In this document: piece by piece, positions 16,439 to 25,410 of the stretch | Numbering within the stretch: position 1 is the stretch's first letter | How the letters are laid out: each line of letters begins with the position of its first letter | Origin: Phycisphaeraceae bacterium | GTDB lineage: Bacteria > Planctomycetota > Phycisphaerae > Phycisphaerales > UBA1924 | Length of the DNA: 64,000 nt | Reading direction: 5' to 3' | Assembly (NCBI GenBank): GCA_023898685.1 | Contig: CP060234.1 | Coordinates: 2,418,001 to 2,482,000 of the forward strand | The notes under the pieces: model-generated | What the model was told of the DNA's origin: nothing | Seen by the model: only the letters and a program-made list of their open reading frames with translations | Database searches by the model: none | Translations under genes and position numbers: made by a program

Positions 16439-16998
16439 CACCCCAGCCCGAGTTCGTGGATGGAGACCAGTGGCTGGTAGTCGACGCCCGTCGCGGCAAT
16501 ATTGGCCGAGCCGCCCGACTCGCGGTCGAGCACCGCGAACGCCTTGACCACGCTGTGCCCCGCCTGTTTCGCCACCTCGATCGCCTTGATGAGCGAGCCG
16601 CCGCTCGTCACCACGTCGTCGACGATCACGACCCGCTGCGGGGTCTCGGGCAGGGGCCCCTCGATGAGCTTCTGGGTGCCGTGGGCCTTGGGGTTCTTGC
16701 GGACCACGAACGTGGGGATGTCGAGCCCTTGCTCGTGGGCCCGCAGCCCGAACGCCGCGGCGATGGGGGTGGCGCCCATGTCCATGCCCCCCAGGGCATC
16801 GAAGTCGAGATCGGCGGTCTCCTCGAGCAGCGCGTCGGCGATGAGCCGGGCCCCCTCACCCGACAGGCTGACGAGGCGGACGTCGCAGTAGTAGTCGCTC
16901 TTCGCCCCGCTCGCGAGGGTGAATTCGCCCCGGGTCACGGCCCGTTCGAGGATGCACCGGGCGAGATCGGGGTGGCGGGCGGTGGCGAGGTCGGGCAT
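16438..16998 (-). CDS. pyrE: Orotate phosphoribosyltransferase
   Basis: A 186-residue enzyme that joins orotate and PRPP to form OMP in pyrimidine synthesis. The PRPP-binding motif reads V-V-I-V-D-D-V-V-T-S-G-G-S, the orotate side K-S-D-Y-Y-C-D (F-T-L-A-S-G before it), and the flexible loop R-K-N-P-K-A-H-G-T. The ATG at 16998 is preferred to a longer open frame because family homology begins here and TACCAT lies 5 nt upstream. It overlaps the downstream acyltransferase by one base. Confidence 0.95.
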   Translation of the reverse strand: MPDLATARHPDLARCILERAVTRGEFTLASGAKSDYYCDVRLVSLSGEGARLIADALLEETADLDFDALGGMDMGATPIAAAFGLRAHEQGLDIPTFVVRKNPKAHGTQKLIEGPLPETPQRVVIVDDVVTSGGSLIKAIEVAKQAGHSVVKAFAVLDRESGGSANIAATGVDYQPLVSIHELGLG

Positions 16999-17003
16999 GT
17001 GGG

Positions 17004-17009
17004 ATGGTA
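17004..17009 (-). promoter_or_regulatory. TACCAT box 5 nt before pyrE ATG
   Basis: On the minus strand TACCAT, CCCAC, ATG. No Shine-Dalgarno sequence. Predicted leaderless start. Confidence 0.5.
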
Positions 17010-17029
17010 GAGGGGAGAACGCCATTCGT

Positions 17030-17172
17030 TCTCCTCCCCCGTCACCGACAGGGGAGGTGCCGAGCGAAGCGAGGCGGAGGGGGTGCCTTCCCCGATTCTC
17101 GCCGCACCGCAAGAACCCCCTCCGACCCGGCTGCGCCGGGCCACCTCCCCCGTCGGCGACGGGGGAGGGGAG
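17030..17172. repeat. Long GGGGGAGG-type inverted repeat
   Basis: The left part holds CTCCCCCGTCACCGACAGGG and a GGCGGAGGGGGT end; the right part starts ACCCCCTCCG and ends CGTCGGCGACGGGGGAGG. Arms of about 50 nt are imperfect complements, with internal hairpins of their own. It sits between the divergent pyrE and glyS genes. Similar elements are known to me from many GC-rich bacterial genomes, function unclear. Confidence 0.8.
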
Positions 17173-17208
17173 CCGATCCTGATCGCTGATCCCCGATCCC
17201 CCTCTCCC

Positions 17209-17214
17209 TACACT
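17209..17214 (+). promoter_or_regulatory. Candidate -10 box for glyS
   Basis: TACACT, 19 nt before the glyS ATG, with AAGGAG (17222-17227) in between. It implies a leader of only about 13 nt that is mostly ribosome-binding site. Confidence 0.45.
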
Positions 17215-17233
17215 TGGCCCCAAGGAGCCCCGG

Positions 17234-18865
17234 ATGAGCGACCAACCCAAGTCCATGGACGAGATCATGGCCCTCTGCAAGCGCCGGGGGTTCATCTTCC
17301 AGGCCTCCGAGATCTACGGCGGTATCCAGGGCTTCTGGGATTACGGCCCCCTCGGCGCCCAGCTCAAGAAGAACCTGCGTGACGCGTGGTGGGACGACGT
17401 CGTGATGACGGGCTGCCGGGGCCAGGCCGGCCCGGACGGCCAGCCGATCCGAATCGTGCCGGTGGACTCGTGCATCATCCAGAACCCCAAGGTGTGGGAG
17501 GCGTCGGGGCACCTGGCCGGGTTCGCCGACCCAATGCGCAAGTGCCCCGGCTGCGGTCACTTTGTGAGGGCGGACCACCTCTGGGACCTGCTCGCCGAGT
17601 CGTCTGTGTGGTTTAATGATCTGATCCAGGTCTTCGACCCCCACACCGGCGGGATCGACTCGCCGCGGCTCCTTCAGTGGGCGAAGTCGAAGGGCAAGAG
17701 ACTGGCGCCGAATCTGGCTCTTGTCCGTCAGCCCGAGGTCACGCTCTCGTGGCTCGCGACGCGCGTGCAAGGCCAGCCCGGCGTGCCGCCCGACATGAAG
17801 GAGCTGACGCGCTACATCGCGACCGAGCAACTTCATGAAACGGGTCTGCAGGAACCGTGTCCCAGGTGCGGCGCACCCCTGGGAGAGCCCGCACCATTCA
17901 AGCTGATGTTTGAGTCTTACGCCGGGCTCACGCAGGACGAGGACAACAAGGTCTACCTACGCCCCGAGACCGCCCAGGGCATCTTCATCAACTACAAGAA
18001 CGTGCTCGACTCCACCCGCGTCAAGGTCCCCTTCGGCATCGCGCAGACCGGCAAGGCCTTCCGCAACGAGGTCACGCCGAGGAACTTCACCTTCCGCTCG
18101 CGCGAGTTCGAGCAGATGGAGATCGAGTTCTTCTGCCACCCCGACGAGTCGCGCAAGTGGTACGAGTTCTGGCGCGACTGGCGCATGAACTGGTGGGAGT
18201 CGCTGGGTCTGGCCGGCGTCAACCTCCAGCTCCGTGAGCACGACGCCGACGAGCTGGCCCACTACGCCAAGACCGGCGCCGGCACCAGCGACATCGAGTA
18301 CCGCTTCCCCTTCACCGCGCCAGGCTTCGGCGAGCTCGAGGGCGTCGCCGACCGGACGGATTTCGACCTCCGTCAGCACATGGAGCACTCCGGCGCCAAG
18401 CTCGAGTACTTCGACCAGGAGCGCAACGAGCGCTACCTGCCCCACGTCATCGAGCCCTCCGCGGGCCTCGACCGGGGCGTGCTCGCCGCGATCTGCGAGG
18501 CGTTCACGCCCGATCCCGATCGGCCCAGCAAGGTGTACATGAAGTTCCACCCCCGCCTGAGCCCGATCAAGGCGGCGGTGTTCCCGCTGGTCAAGAAGGA
18601 CGGGATGCCCGAGGTGGGCGAGAAGCTGCGGGCGGAGCTGGTCAGGCGGTTCGGCCGCCTGGGCTCGATCGACTTCGACGAGAAGCAGTCGATCGGCAAG
18701 CGCTACGCCCGGATGGACGAGGCGGGCTGCCCCTTCTGCTTCACGATTGACGGCGACACGATGCAGGACCAGACCGTCACCGTCCGCCACCGCGACACGC
18801 TGGCGCAGGACCGGATTGCCCTCGACGCGGTTCTGGCGTATCTGGGGGAGAAGCTGGGGCTGTGA
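17234..18865 (+). CDS. glyS: Glycyl-tRNA synthetase, homodimeric type
   Basis: A 543-residue class II synthetase of the alpha2 type (as in Thermus, mycobacteria and eukaryotes, not the alpha2beta2 GlyQ/GlyS form). The N-terminus has G-I-Q-G-F-W-D-Y-G-P-L-G, motif 2 F-R-N-E-V-T-P-R-N-F-T-F-R-S-R-E-F-E-Q-M-E, and motif 3 P-S-A-G-L-D-R-G. Two Cys pairs, C-P-G-C and C-P-R-C, suggest a zinc site in the inserted domain. The C-terminal anticodon-binding domain ends at L-G-E-K-L-G-L. It has its own promoter candidate and is flanked by a long inverted repeat upstream. Confidence 0.97.
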   Translation: MSDQPKSMDEIMALCKRRGFIFQASEIYGGIQGFWDYGPLGAQLKKNLRDAWWDDVVMTGCRGQAGPDGQPIRIVPVDSCIIQNPKVWEASGHLAGFADPMRKCPGCGHFVRADHLWDLLAESSVWFNDLIQVFDPHTGGIDSPRLLQWAKSKGKRLAPNLALVRQPEVTLSWLATRVQGQPGVPPDMKELTRYIATEQLHETGLQEPCPRCGAPLGEPAPFKLMFESYAGLTQDEDNKVYLRPETAQGIFINYKNVLDSTRVKVPFGIAQTGKAFRNEVTPRNFTFRSREFEQMEIEFFCHPDESRKWYEFWRDWRMNWWESLGLAGVNLQLREHDADELAHYAKTGAGTSDIEYRFPFTAPGFGELEGVADRTDFDLRQHMEHSGAKLEYFDQERNERYLPHVIEPSAGLDRGVLAAICEAFTPDPDRPSKVYMKFHPRLSPIKAAVFPLVKKDGMPEVGEKLRAELVRRFGRLGSIDFDEKQSIGKRYARMDEAGCPFCFTIDGDTMQDQTVTVRHRDTLAQDRIALDAVLAYLGEKLGL

Positions 18866-19178
18866 GTCTCAGGTGGGGCAGGCACTGACGATCGGCCAAT
18901 CGGACATTGGTCCTGCTGACAGGCGTGGTGTCCCGCGTATGACGGGTCGACAGGCTTGGCTGGGTTGATTCGCACGGTGTTGTTCGATCATCTCCCAGCA
19001 TCCCGCCTGCAAATCGCCTGTAGAGCATCACAAGAAGTGGTCTCGCCGCCGCCGAGGGCGAAAGGTTGCGGTGCGTTGTCCCAGCAATGGGGCAGACACC
19101 GGCCCCGGCGGGGGCCGAGGACCCGCCTGGTCTAGAATTGATCGGGTCGAGGGCGGAAGAAGCGGAACGGGGTGGAAC
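18866..19178. other. Intergenic region before the efflux operon
   Basis: About 310 bases without a gene. TAGAAT (19133-19138), five of six matches to a -10 consensus, lies 41 nt before the adaptor start and is the likely operon promoter; no clear -35. No terminator hairpin for glyS is obvious. Confidence 0.4.
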
Positions 19179-20663
19179 GTGTGGAAGTGGATCCTGCTGC
19201 TGGTCTTGATCCTCGCCGGCGCCGGCGGTGGGATCGCCTACTTCGTGCTCCAGGGCGAATCCGGATCGGGCTTCAAGCTGTCGTTCGCCTCCAAGAAGAC
19301 CGAGGACAACGCGACGCCGGTCCACGTCGAGCCGGCCGAGACGGGCGACCTGGTGCGCACCGTCTCCGCCCCGGGCTCGATCGAGCCGCGGACGCTGGTG
19401 AAGATCTCCAGCCAGGTGTCGGCCAAGGTGCTGGCGGTCCCGTTCCGCGAGGGTGACCTGGTCCACGAGGGCGATGTGCTGGTCCGGCTCGACCCGCAGA
19501 ACCTCGTCGCCCAGCTCGAGAGCGCCAAGGCGAGCGTGCGGAGCGAGGAGGCCCGGCTCGACGGGGCGAAGGCCGACCTGATCAACGCGAGGCTGGAGTA
19601 TGAACGCCTCCAGCAGCTCGTCGAGACGGGCGACGCCCCGCAGGCCGAGCTCGACGCGGCCCAGGCCCGCTACCTCGGGGCGTCCTCCAACCTGAAGGTG
19701 ATCGAGGCGTCGATCGAGATCGCCAAGGCGAACATCGAGCGCGTGAACAAGGACCTGGAGAACACGGTCATCTCCACGCCCATCGACGGCACGGTGATCG
19801 CCCTGAACACCGAGGTGGGCGAGACGGTGATCGTGGGGACGACCAACAACCCGGGCAGCGTGATCCTGGAGATCGCGGATCTCTCGTCCATGCTCGTCAA
19901 GGCCCAGGTCGACGAGACGAACATCGCCCAGGTCGCGGTGGGCCAGCCGGCGACGGTGTACATCAATGCCTACGACGAGGAGAAGTTCCGGGGCAAGGTC
20001 GAGAAGATCGGCCGCAAGCGGATGGTGTCCAATACGGGCACCGGCTACTTCATCATCGAGATCGCGCTCGAACTCGAGGAAGGAAGGACGCTGCTGAGCG
20101 GGCTGACGGCGAGCGTCGACATCGAGGTCGAGCCGTTCTTCGACGTGGTCAAGGTGCCGAGCCAGTCGGTGATCAACGTCCGAGTCGAGGACCTGCCCGA
20201 CAAGGTCCGCGAGATGGACTTGGTGGACAAGGAGAAGACCTACACCGACATCGTCTACCGGATGATCGACGGGAAGGCGATCGCGACGCCCGTCATCAAG
20301 GGCCCCAGCGACCTGACCCACACGGTGGTAAAGGAAGGCCTCTCGGCGGGCGAGATCATCGTGACCGGGCCCTACCGCGTGCTCGACCCGGGCCGGGGCG
20401 ACTTCCTCAAGAACGAGCAGGCGATCAAGGACGAGAACGCGCCGAAGGAAGAGGGCAAGGCCGGGGCCGGCGAGGGCAAGGGCGACCAGCCCGAGGCTGA
20501 AGGCGCCGGCGAGGGCCGGGCCGCCGCGGGCGATGCGTCGGACACGAAGGCCGCCGATGCGAAGGACGATGCGACGGGGGCCGACGGGTCGACCGGGGCG
20601 TCGGGCGGCGACCAGGCGTCGGGCGGGGGTGAGGCCGATCAATCGGGCGGTCAGGGCGGCTGA
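19179..20663 (+). CDS. HlyD/MacA-type periplasmic adaptor protein
   Basis: A 494-residue membrane fusion protein linking an inner-membrane ABC transporter to an outer-membrane channel. A single N-terminal helix (W-I-L-L-L-V-L-I-L-A-G-A) anchors it. The lipoyl-like halves are V-S-A-K-V-L-A-V-P-F-R-E-G-D-L-V-H-E-G-D-V-L-V-R-L-D and T-P-I-D-G-T-V-I, separated by a coiled-coil hairpin (about 115-205). Beta-barrel and membrane-proximal domains follow. The last about 85 residues are a low-complexity Gly/Ala/Glu/Asp tail, absent in standard MacA. GTG at 19179 starts just before the membrane helix. Operon with the two following genes. Confidence 0.9.
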   Translation: MWKWILLLVLILAGAGGGIAYFVLQGESGSGFKLSFASKKTEDNATPVHVEPAETGDLVRTVSAPGSIEPRTLVKISSQVSAKVLAVPFREGDLVHEGDVLVRLDPQNLVAQLESAKASVRSEEARLDGAKADLINARLEYERLQQLVETGDAPQAELDAAQARYLGASSNLKVIEASIEIAKANIERVNKDLENTVISTPIDGTVIALNTEVGETVIVGTTNNPGSVILEIADLSSMLVKAQVDETNIAQVAVGQPATVYINAYDEEKFRGKVEKIGRKRMVSNTGTGYFIIEIALELEEGRTLLSGLTASVDIEVEPFFDVVKVPSQSVINVRVEDLPDKVREMDLVDKEKTYTDIVYRMIDGKAIATPVIKGPSDLTHTVVKEGLSAGEIIVTGPYRVLDPGRGDFLKNEQAIKDENAPKEEGKAGAGEGKGDQPEAEGAGEGRAAAGDASDTKAADAKDDATGADGSTGASGGDQASGGGEADQSGGQGG

Positions 20664-20688
20664 GGCGTTCGGGCCGGAGGGGCGTGCC

Positions 20689-21570
20689 GTGGCGATCGAG
20701 GTCCGCAAGCTCGAGAAGGTCTACAAGGTCGGCGTGGAGCGTGTGCGCGCGCTCGACGGCGTCGACCTGACGATCGAGCCCGGCGAGTTCGTCGCGATCA
20801 TGGGCGCCTCGGGCTCGGGCAAGAGCACGCTGATGAACATCCTGGGCTGCCTCGACAAGCCCACGGGCGGCAAGTACGTGCTCAACGGCAAGCCCACGCA
20901 CAAGATGGGCATGACCCAGCTCGCGCGCGTCCGCAACGAGGAGATCGGGTTCATCTTCCAGTCGTTCGAGCTGCTCCACCGCGCCAGCGCGCTCAAGAAC
21001 GTGATGCTGCCGATGCTCTACAGCCGCAAGCACATGTTCACCGCGCGCCGCCGGGCCAAGCGGGCGCTGCGGCGGGTGGGGCTCGACGACCGGATGGGCC
21101 ACCGCCCCAACCAGCTCTCGGGCGGGCAGAAGCAGCGCGTCGCGGTGGCGCGGGCGCTGGTCAACGACCCTTCGATCCTGCTCGCCGACGAGCCGACGGG
21201 CAACCTCGACTCGAAGACGACGGTGGAGATCATCGGGCTGTTCGAGGAGCTGCACGATCAGGGGCAGACCATCGTTGTCGTGACCCACGAGGAGGACGTC
21301 GCGGGCCACGCCGAGCGGATCATCCGGCTGCGCGACGGGAAGGTTGTGTCCGATTGCGCGACCAGGGACGACACGGTGCATCAGGACTGGGTCCGCGCGG
21401 TCGCCGCCCGGATGGGCGCGGGGCCGGTCAAGACGACCCACCTCAACGGCGAGTCGGGCGAGTCGGGCGAGTCGGGCGACGCGGGCGACCGCGCCGACCG
21501 TCTGATCGAACCCTCGGCCGACCCGGTCGAGGCGACAGGCTCGATCGAAGCAGGGGAGGCGGGCGCATGA
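20689..21570 (+). CDS. MacB-type ABC transporter ATP-binding subunit
   Basis: A 293-residue ATPase of the MacB/LolD class. Walker A G-A-S-G-S-G-K-S-T, signature L-S-G-G-Q-K-Q-R-V-A-V-A-R-A-L, Walker B I-L-L-A-D-E-P-T-G-N-L-D and the H-loop V-T-H-E. After the ABC domain (about residue 225) there is a C-terminal extension of about 65 residues with a G-E-S repeat encoded by three tandem GGCGAGTCG units. GTG start with GGAGG 8 nt upstream, 25 nt after the adaptor gene; its stop overlaps the permease start (ATGA). Here ATPase and permease are separate genes, unlike fused E. coli MacB. Confidence 0.94.
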   Translation: MAIEVRKLEKVYKVGVERVRALDGVDLTIEPGEFVAIMGASGSGKSTLMNILGCLDKPTGGKYVLNGKPTHKMGMTQLARVRNEEIGFIFQSFELLHRASALKNVMLPMLYSRKHMFTARRRAKRALRRVGLDDRMGHRPNQLSGGQKQRVAVARALVNDPSILLADEPTGNLDSKTTVEIIGLFEELHDQGQTIVVVTHEEDVAGHAERIIRLRDGKVVSDCATRDDTVHQDWVRAVAARMGAGPVKTTHLNGESGESGESGDAGDRADRLIEPSADPVEATGSIEAGEAGA

Positions 21571-22862
21571 TCCGGTTCCTGGGCATCCTGTTCACACCGA
21601 TCGTCTGGTTCGGCCGGATCTTCTTCCAGACGGTGATGCTGGCGCTGGGGCAGGTGTGGGCCAACAAGGTGCGATCCATCCTGACCGCGTTGGGCATCAT
21701 CATCGGCACGGGGTCGGTCATCGCGGTGGTGGGCGGGCTGGTCGGCATGAAGAACTTTGTGCTGGGCGAGTTCGAGACGATCGGGGCCCGCAAGATGTGG
21801 GTCTGGGGCGAGGTGCCCGACTCGAAGGAAACCACCATCAGCTGGGACGACGTCAGGATGACGCCGTATGAGGCCAACCTGATCCTCGAGAACGCCCCGT
21901 CCGTCGACACCCTCTCCCCCATCTGCGGCACCTCGGAGGAGATCAGCTACGGCCAGGAAACCAAGCGGGGCGTCCGCGTCCGCGGCATCTGGCCCGCGTG
22001 GCACGAGATCGAGGACCGGGGCGTTATCTACGGCCGGCCCATGAGCAAGATCGACGTTGAGGAGAGACGACAGGTCTGCCTCATCAACGAAGCCGCGATC
22101 GAGGAGCTGAATCTCAACCGCGATCCGACGGGCGACTTCCTGCTCGTGGGCAACCGCCGCTTCCTCATCATCGGGGTGCTCGAGACCAAGGAAGCCTCGG
22201 TCATGTTCGGCGGGGGGGAGGCCCGATCCGAGCTCTACATCCCCTTCGAGACGTCGAAGATGATGAACCCCTACACGTTCACCTACTTCGTCATTCAGCT
22301 CGACGAGCCCACCGACGACCGCAAGATGGACGACATCGCGGCCGATGCGCGCGCCGAGGTCCGCTTCATCCTCCGCACCCACCGCAACCTCGAGGGCGAC
22401 GACGAGGACACCTTTGGCATCGAGGTGATGGCCAACCACATCGAGCAGTTCATGCAGGTCGCGAGCGTCATCGGCATCATCGCGACCGCTGTGGTGAGCA
22501 TCTCCCTGCTCGTGGGCGGCATCGGCATCATGAACATCATGCTCGTGAGCGTGAGCGAGCGGACGCGGGAGATCGGGCTGCGCAAGGCGGTGGGCGCCCG
22601 CCCGCTCGTCGTCCTGATCCAATTCCTCGTCGAGGCGGTCATCCTCTGCCTGGTGGGGGGGATGATCGGGCTGAGCGTCGGCTTCGGGCTCGTCATGGCG
22701 CTCAAGTATGTCCCCAACATGCAACTCGACCAGGCGACCGTCCCGTCGTGGGCCGTCACCCTGTCGCTGGGGTTCAGCGCGGCGGTCGGCGTGATCTTCG
22801 GCATGTTGCCCGCGATCAAGGCCGCGAGGCTCAACCCCATCGACGCGCTCAGACACGAGTAG
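21567..22862 (+). CDS. MacB-like ABC transporter permease (FtsX family)
   Basis: A 431-residue permease. It has the MacB topology: a first membrane helix after A-N-K-V-R-S-I-L-T-A-L-G-I-I-I-G (about 28-60), a large periplasmic domain (about 65-300), then three helices in the C-terminal FtsX domain with the strongly conserved G-G-I-G-I-M-N-I-M-L-V-S-V-S-E-R-T-R-E-I-G-type stretch and A-R-L-N-P-I-D-A-L-R at the end. It overlaps the ATPase gene by 4 nt. With adaptor and TolC-like protein it forms a complete tripartite exporter; substrate (antibiotic, peptide, lipoprotein or siderophore) cannot be inferred. Confidence 0.94.
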   Translation: MIRFLGILFTPIVWFGRIFFQTVMLALGQVWANKVRSILTALGIIIGTGSVIAVVGGLVGMKNFVLGEFETIGARKMWVWGEVPDSKETTISWDDVRMTPYEANLILENAPSVDTLSPICGTSEEISYGQETKRGVRVRGIWPAWHEIEDRGVIYGRPMSKIDVEERRQVCLINEAAIEELNLNRDPTGDFLLVGNRRFLIIGVLETKEASVMFGGGEARSELYIPFETSKMMNPYTFTYFVIQLDEPTDDRKMDDIAADARAEVRFILRTHRNLEGDDEDTFGIEVMANHIEQFMQVASVIGIIATAVVSISLLVGGIGIMNIMLVSVSERTREIGLRKAVGARPLVVLIQFLVEAVILCLVGGMIGLSVGFGLVMALKYVPNMQLDQATVPSWAVTLSLGFSAAVGVIFGMLPAIKAARLNPIDALRHE

Positions 22863-22896
22863 CCGGAGAGACGAAAGGGAGCCGACCCGCGCCCAA

Positions 22897-22979
22897 GAAA
22901 GGAGCCCAGAGCGTCAGCGACGGGCTATTCCAACGATCATCCTGATCCGGCCCATCGCTTACGCTCCGGACTCCTTTCA
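22897..22979. repeat. Decayed long inverted repeat (CGTCAGCGACGG type)
   Basis: The left part AAAGGAGCCCAGAGCGTCAG and the right part CTTACGCTCCGGACTCCTTT are imperfect complements. The centre GCGTCAGCGACGGGC matches the repeat at 10944. It lies between the permease and the TolC-like gene, so it may lower but need not stop read-through. Confidence 0.7.
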
Positions 22980-23019
22980 GAACATCTCGGTTCGACGCAC
23001 CTCGGAATCGGGGATTCAA

Positions 23020-24807
23020 ATGGACCAACGTGCTCGCCGCCTCTCGACTCTGATCCTCACCTCGGCCGCCTGCCTGCTCGTCGGCTGCCAGGGCGGGCCC
23101 CTGGGCCGGTCGGAGCGCGACTTTGACCGTCGCGTCAGCCTCGCGAGTCTCCGTACGGTTACTCCGCTCGATCTGGACGACCGGGGCGCCCAGCCCCCGA
23201 CGCCGATCACCGACCCCGCCGGCCTCGCCGCGGTTCGCACCAACTTCCAGAGCGCCCAGCAGATCGAGCTCACGCTCGAAGAGGCACGGGCCGCCGCGCT
23301 CGAGCACAACCTCGACCTCAAGGTTTCGCTCATCGCCCCGACCATCGACGCCGAGCGGATCAACGAGGAGGAGGGCCGCTACGAGGCGCTGATCTTCGCC
23401 AACGCCCAGTTCGCCGATCGCGACGACGCAACCGCGCTCGCGACCGAGAGCAACCAGTCGAAGTTCGCGTACGTGCAGCCCGGCATCCGCATCCCGCTCC
23501 GCACGGGCGGCACCGCCGAGATCCGCGCCCCGATGTCACGCTCGAAGACGGACAACCGCTTCGCGCTGCTCAACCCGTCGTATACATCCGACCTCGAGTT
23601 CAGCCTCTCGCACAACCTGCTCCGCGGGGCCGGGCGGCGGGCGAACTCGTACGCGATCCGCGTCGCCGACATCGGGCGCCAGCAGTCCGAGGCCCGCGCC
23701 AAGCTCCAGATCATCTCGCAGCTCGCCGCGGCCGACCGGGCCTACTGGACGCTCTACGCCACGCGGCAGGCGCTCGACGTGCGGGCGCGGCAGTACGAGC
23801 TGGCCGAGCGGCAGCTCGGACGGGCCCAGCGGCGTTTCGACGCGGGCGCGGTGGCCGAGGTCGAGGTCGCGCGCGCCAAGTCGGGCCTCGCCGACCGCGT
23901 GCGCGACATCATCGTCGCCCAGAACAGTGTGCTGCTCGCCGAGCGCGAGCTCAAGCGGCTGCTGAACATCCCCGACCTGGGGGTCGATAGTCCCCAGCAC
24001 GTCGTCACCGTCACCGATCCCGAGCCGCTCTACTACACCCTCGACGGCGATAAGCTCGCCGGGCAGGCGCTCGACGGGCGCATGGAGCTGCTTGATCTCG
24101 AGCTCCAGCTTGCCGCCGATGAAGCCCTCGAAGCCCTGCGCCGCAACGATGCCCTGCCCTTGCTCGCCGCCCAGTTCACCTACCGCATCAACGGCCTGGG
24201 CGCCGAGTTCACCGAGGCGATCCGCGTCGCGAGCGAGAACAACTTCGAAGACTGGGAGCTGGGCCTCACCGCCGAAGTGCCGATCGGCAACGAGCAGCGC
24301 AAGGCCGCGATCGAGCAGGCGGTGCTGGCCCGCCTCCAGCGGCTCGCGACGCGGGCCTCCCGCCGCCAGCAGGTGCGCAAGGAGGTGCTCGACGCGGTCG
24401 ACAACATCGATTCGGGCTGGCAGCAGATCCTCGCCGCGAGGCAGGCGGTCGCGCTCAACGAGAGAACACTCCAGTCCGAAGAGTCGCTCTTCGATAACGG
24501 CCGGTCGACGAGCACCGACGTGCTCAACGCCGACGCCCGGCTCGCCGACGCGAGACTCCAGGATATCCAGGCGGTGGTCAACTACCAGATCTCCCAGATC
24601 GATCTCGCGGTCGCCACGGGCACGCTGCTCGGGGCCTCGAAGGTCGAGTGGGAGCCCTATGACCCGCGCCAGGAGCTCACCGGGGGCGAGCCGGCCGTGC
24701 CGACGCTGATCAGCGAAAAGGGTGGGATGGCCCCAACCCCGCCGCCCGCTGACCAGAAGCCCACGGACATGCCGCCGGCGCCCAGCGAGGCCGGCACCGG
24801 GAGATAG
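23020..24807 (+). CDS. TolC-family outer membrane efflux lipoprotein
   Basis: A 595-residue outer-membrane channel of the TolC/OMF family. It begins with a lipoprotein signal (L-L-V-G-C, lipid-attachment Cys at 23). Two long helical-hairpin repeats are visible, each starting with the family pattern L-E-E-A-R-A-A-A-L-E-H-N-L-D-L-K and containing E-R-Q-L-G-R-A-Q-R-R-F-D-A-G-A-V-A-E-V-E-V type helices; the second repeat ends L-A-V-A-T-G-T-L-L. The N-terminal 80 residues and the Pro-rich C-terminus are extra. It lies 157 nt after the permease and completes the exporter. Confidence 0.92.
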   Translation: MDQRARRLSTLILTSAACLLVGCQGGPLGRSERDFDRRVSLASLRTVTPLDLDDRGAQPPTPITDPAGLAAVRTNFQSAQQIELTLEEARAAALEHNLDLKVSLIAPTIDAERINEEEGRYEALIFANAQFADRDDATALATESNQSKFAYVQPGIRIPLRTGGTAEIRAPMSRSKTDNRFALLNPSYTSDLEFSLSHNLLRGAGRRANSYAIRVADIGRQQSEARAKLQIISQLAAADRAYWTLYATRQALDVRARQYELAERQLGRAQRRFDAGAVAEVEVARAKSGLADRVRDIIVAQNSVLLAERELKRLLNIPDLGVDSPQHVVTVTDPEPLYYTLDGDKLAGQALDGRMELLDLELQLAADEALEALRRNDALPLLAAQFTYRINGLGAEFTEAIRVASENNFEDWELGLTAEVPIGNEQRKAAIEQAVLARLQRLATRASRRQQVRKEVLDAVDNIDSGWQQILAARQAVALNERTLQSEESLFDNGRSTSTDVLNADARLADARLQDIQAVVNYQISQIDLAVATGTLLGASKVEWEPYDPRQELTGGEPAVPTLISEKGGMAPTPPPADQKPTDMPPAPSEAGTGR

Positions 24808-24845
24808 CCGTCGCGGTCAAATAGCTCGTCTGTTTCTGCGCCAAA

Positions 24846-25325
24846 TCACGCTCGCGAATCCAGCCAGATCGTCACGGGACCCTCGTTGACCAGGTCGACG
24901 TGCATGTGCGCACCGAACACGCCGGTCACCACCTGCACGCCCGGTGCCTCCGCCGCGACCATCATTGCCAACCGGTCGAACATCGCCGATGCTTCGCGCG
25001 GCGCCTTCGCCGTCGTGAAATCGGGCCGTCTCCCCTTGTGGGCCCGCCCGGCGACCGTGAAATTGGGCACGAGCAGCACGCCCGGCTCATCTGCTCCATC
25101 ACCCACGAGATTGACCGCCGACCGATTCATCTTGTCGTCTTCGTCCTTGAAGATCCGCAGGTGCGGCAGCTTGCGGGCCATCCACGCAAGATCGGCCTCG
25201 CCGTCATCCTGCTCGATGCCGACCAGCACCACCAGCCCCGCCCCGATCTCGGCGTGCGGACGCTCAACATCCGCCTCGACGACCGAGAGCGTGGCTCTGT
25301 TGACGCGCTGGACGACCGCCCGCAT
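24846..25325 (-). CDS. dtd: D-aminoacyl-tRNA deacylase
   Basis: A 159-residue DTD that hydrolyses D-aminoacyl-tRNA (and Gly-tRNA-Ala) in the cytoplasm. It begins M-R-A-V-V-Q-R-V, has K-M-N-R-S-A-V for the usual K-M-N-x-S, and the cross-subunit Gly-cisPro motif N-E-G-P-V-T-I. The second active-site motif, usually S-Q-F-T-L, reads P-N-F-T-V here, so Ser and Gln are both replaced. K-G-R-R-P-D-F follows as expected. GGAGGT lies 5 nt before the ATG. Length is slightly above the usual about 145-150. Confidence 0.9.
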   Translation of the reverse strand: MRAVVQRVNRATLSVVEADVERPHAEIGAGLVVLVGIEQDDGEADLAWMARKLPHLRIFKDEDDKMNRSAVNLVGDGADEPGVLLVPNFTVAGRAHKGRRPDFTTAKAPREASAMFDRLAMMVAAEAPGVQVVTGVFGAHMHVDLVNEGPVTIWLDSRA

Positions 25326-25359
25326 GACAGACCTCCATCGACGGTTCGGGTCACCAGCG

Positions 25360-25365
25360 TACACT
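25360..25365 (+). promoter_or_regulatory. Candidate -10 box in the dtd / DinB-like divergent gap
   Basis: TACACT, 45 nt before the ATG at 25411; weak -35. Same box sequence as before glyS and the two mini membrane proteins at 59.5-59.8 kb. Confidence 0.35.
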
Positions 25366-25410
25366 CGCGAAGGCGCGGCAGCAGCGGGGGATCGCAGCGG
25401 GGGATCAACG

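Noticed and set aside
16999..17233. A small gene between pyrE and glyS
   Set aside because: The open frames there are formed by the arms of a long inverted repeat and have no start signal.
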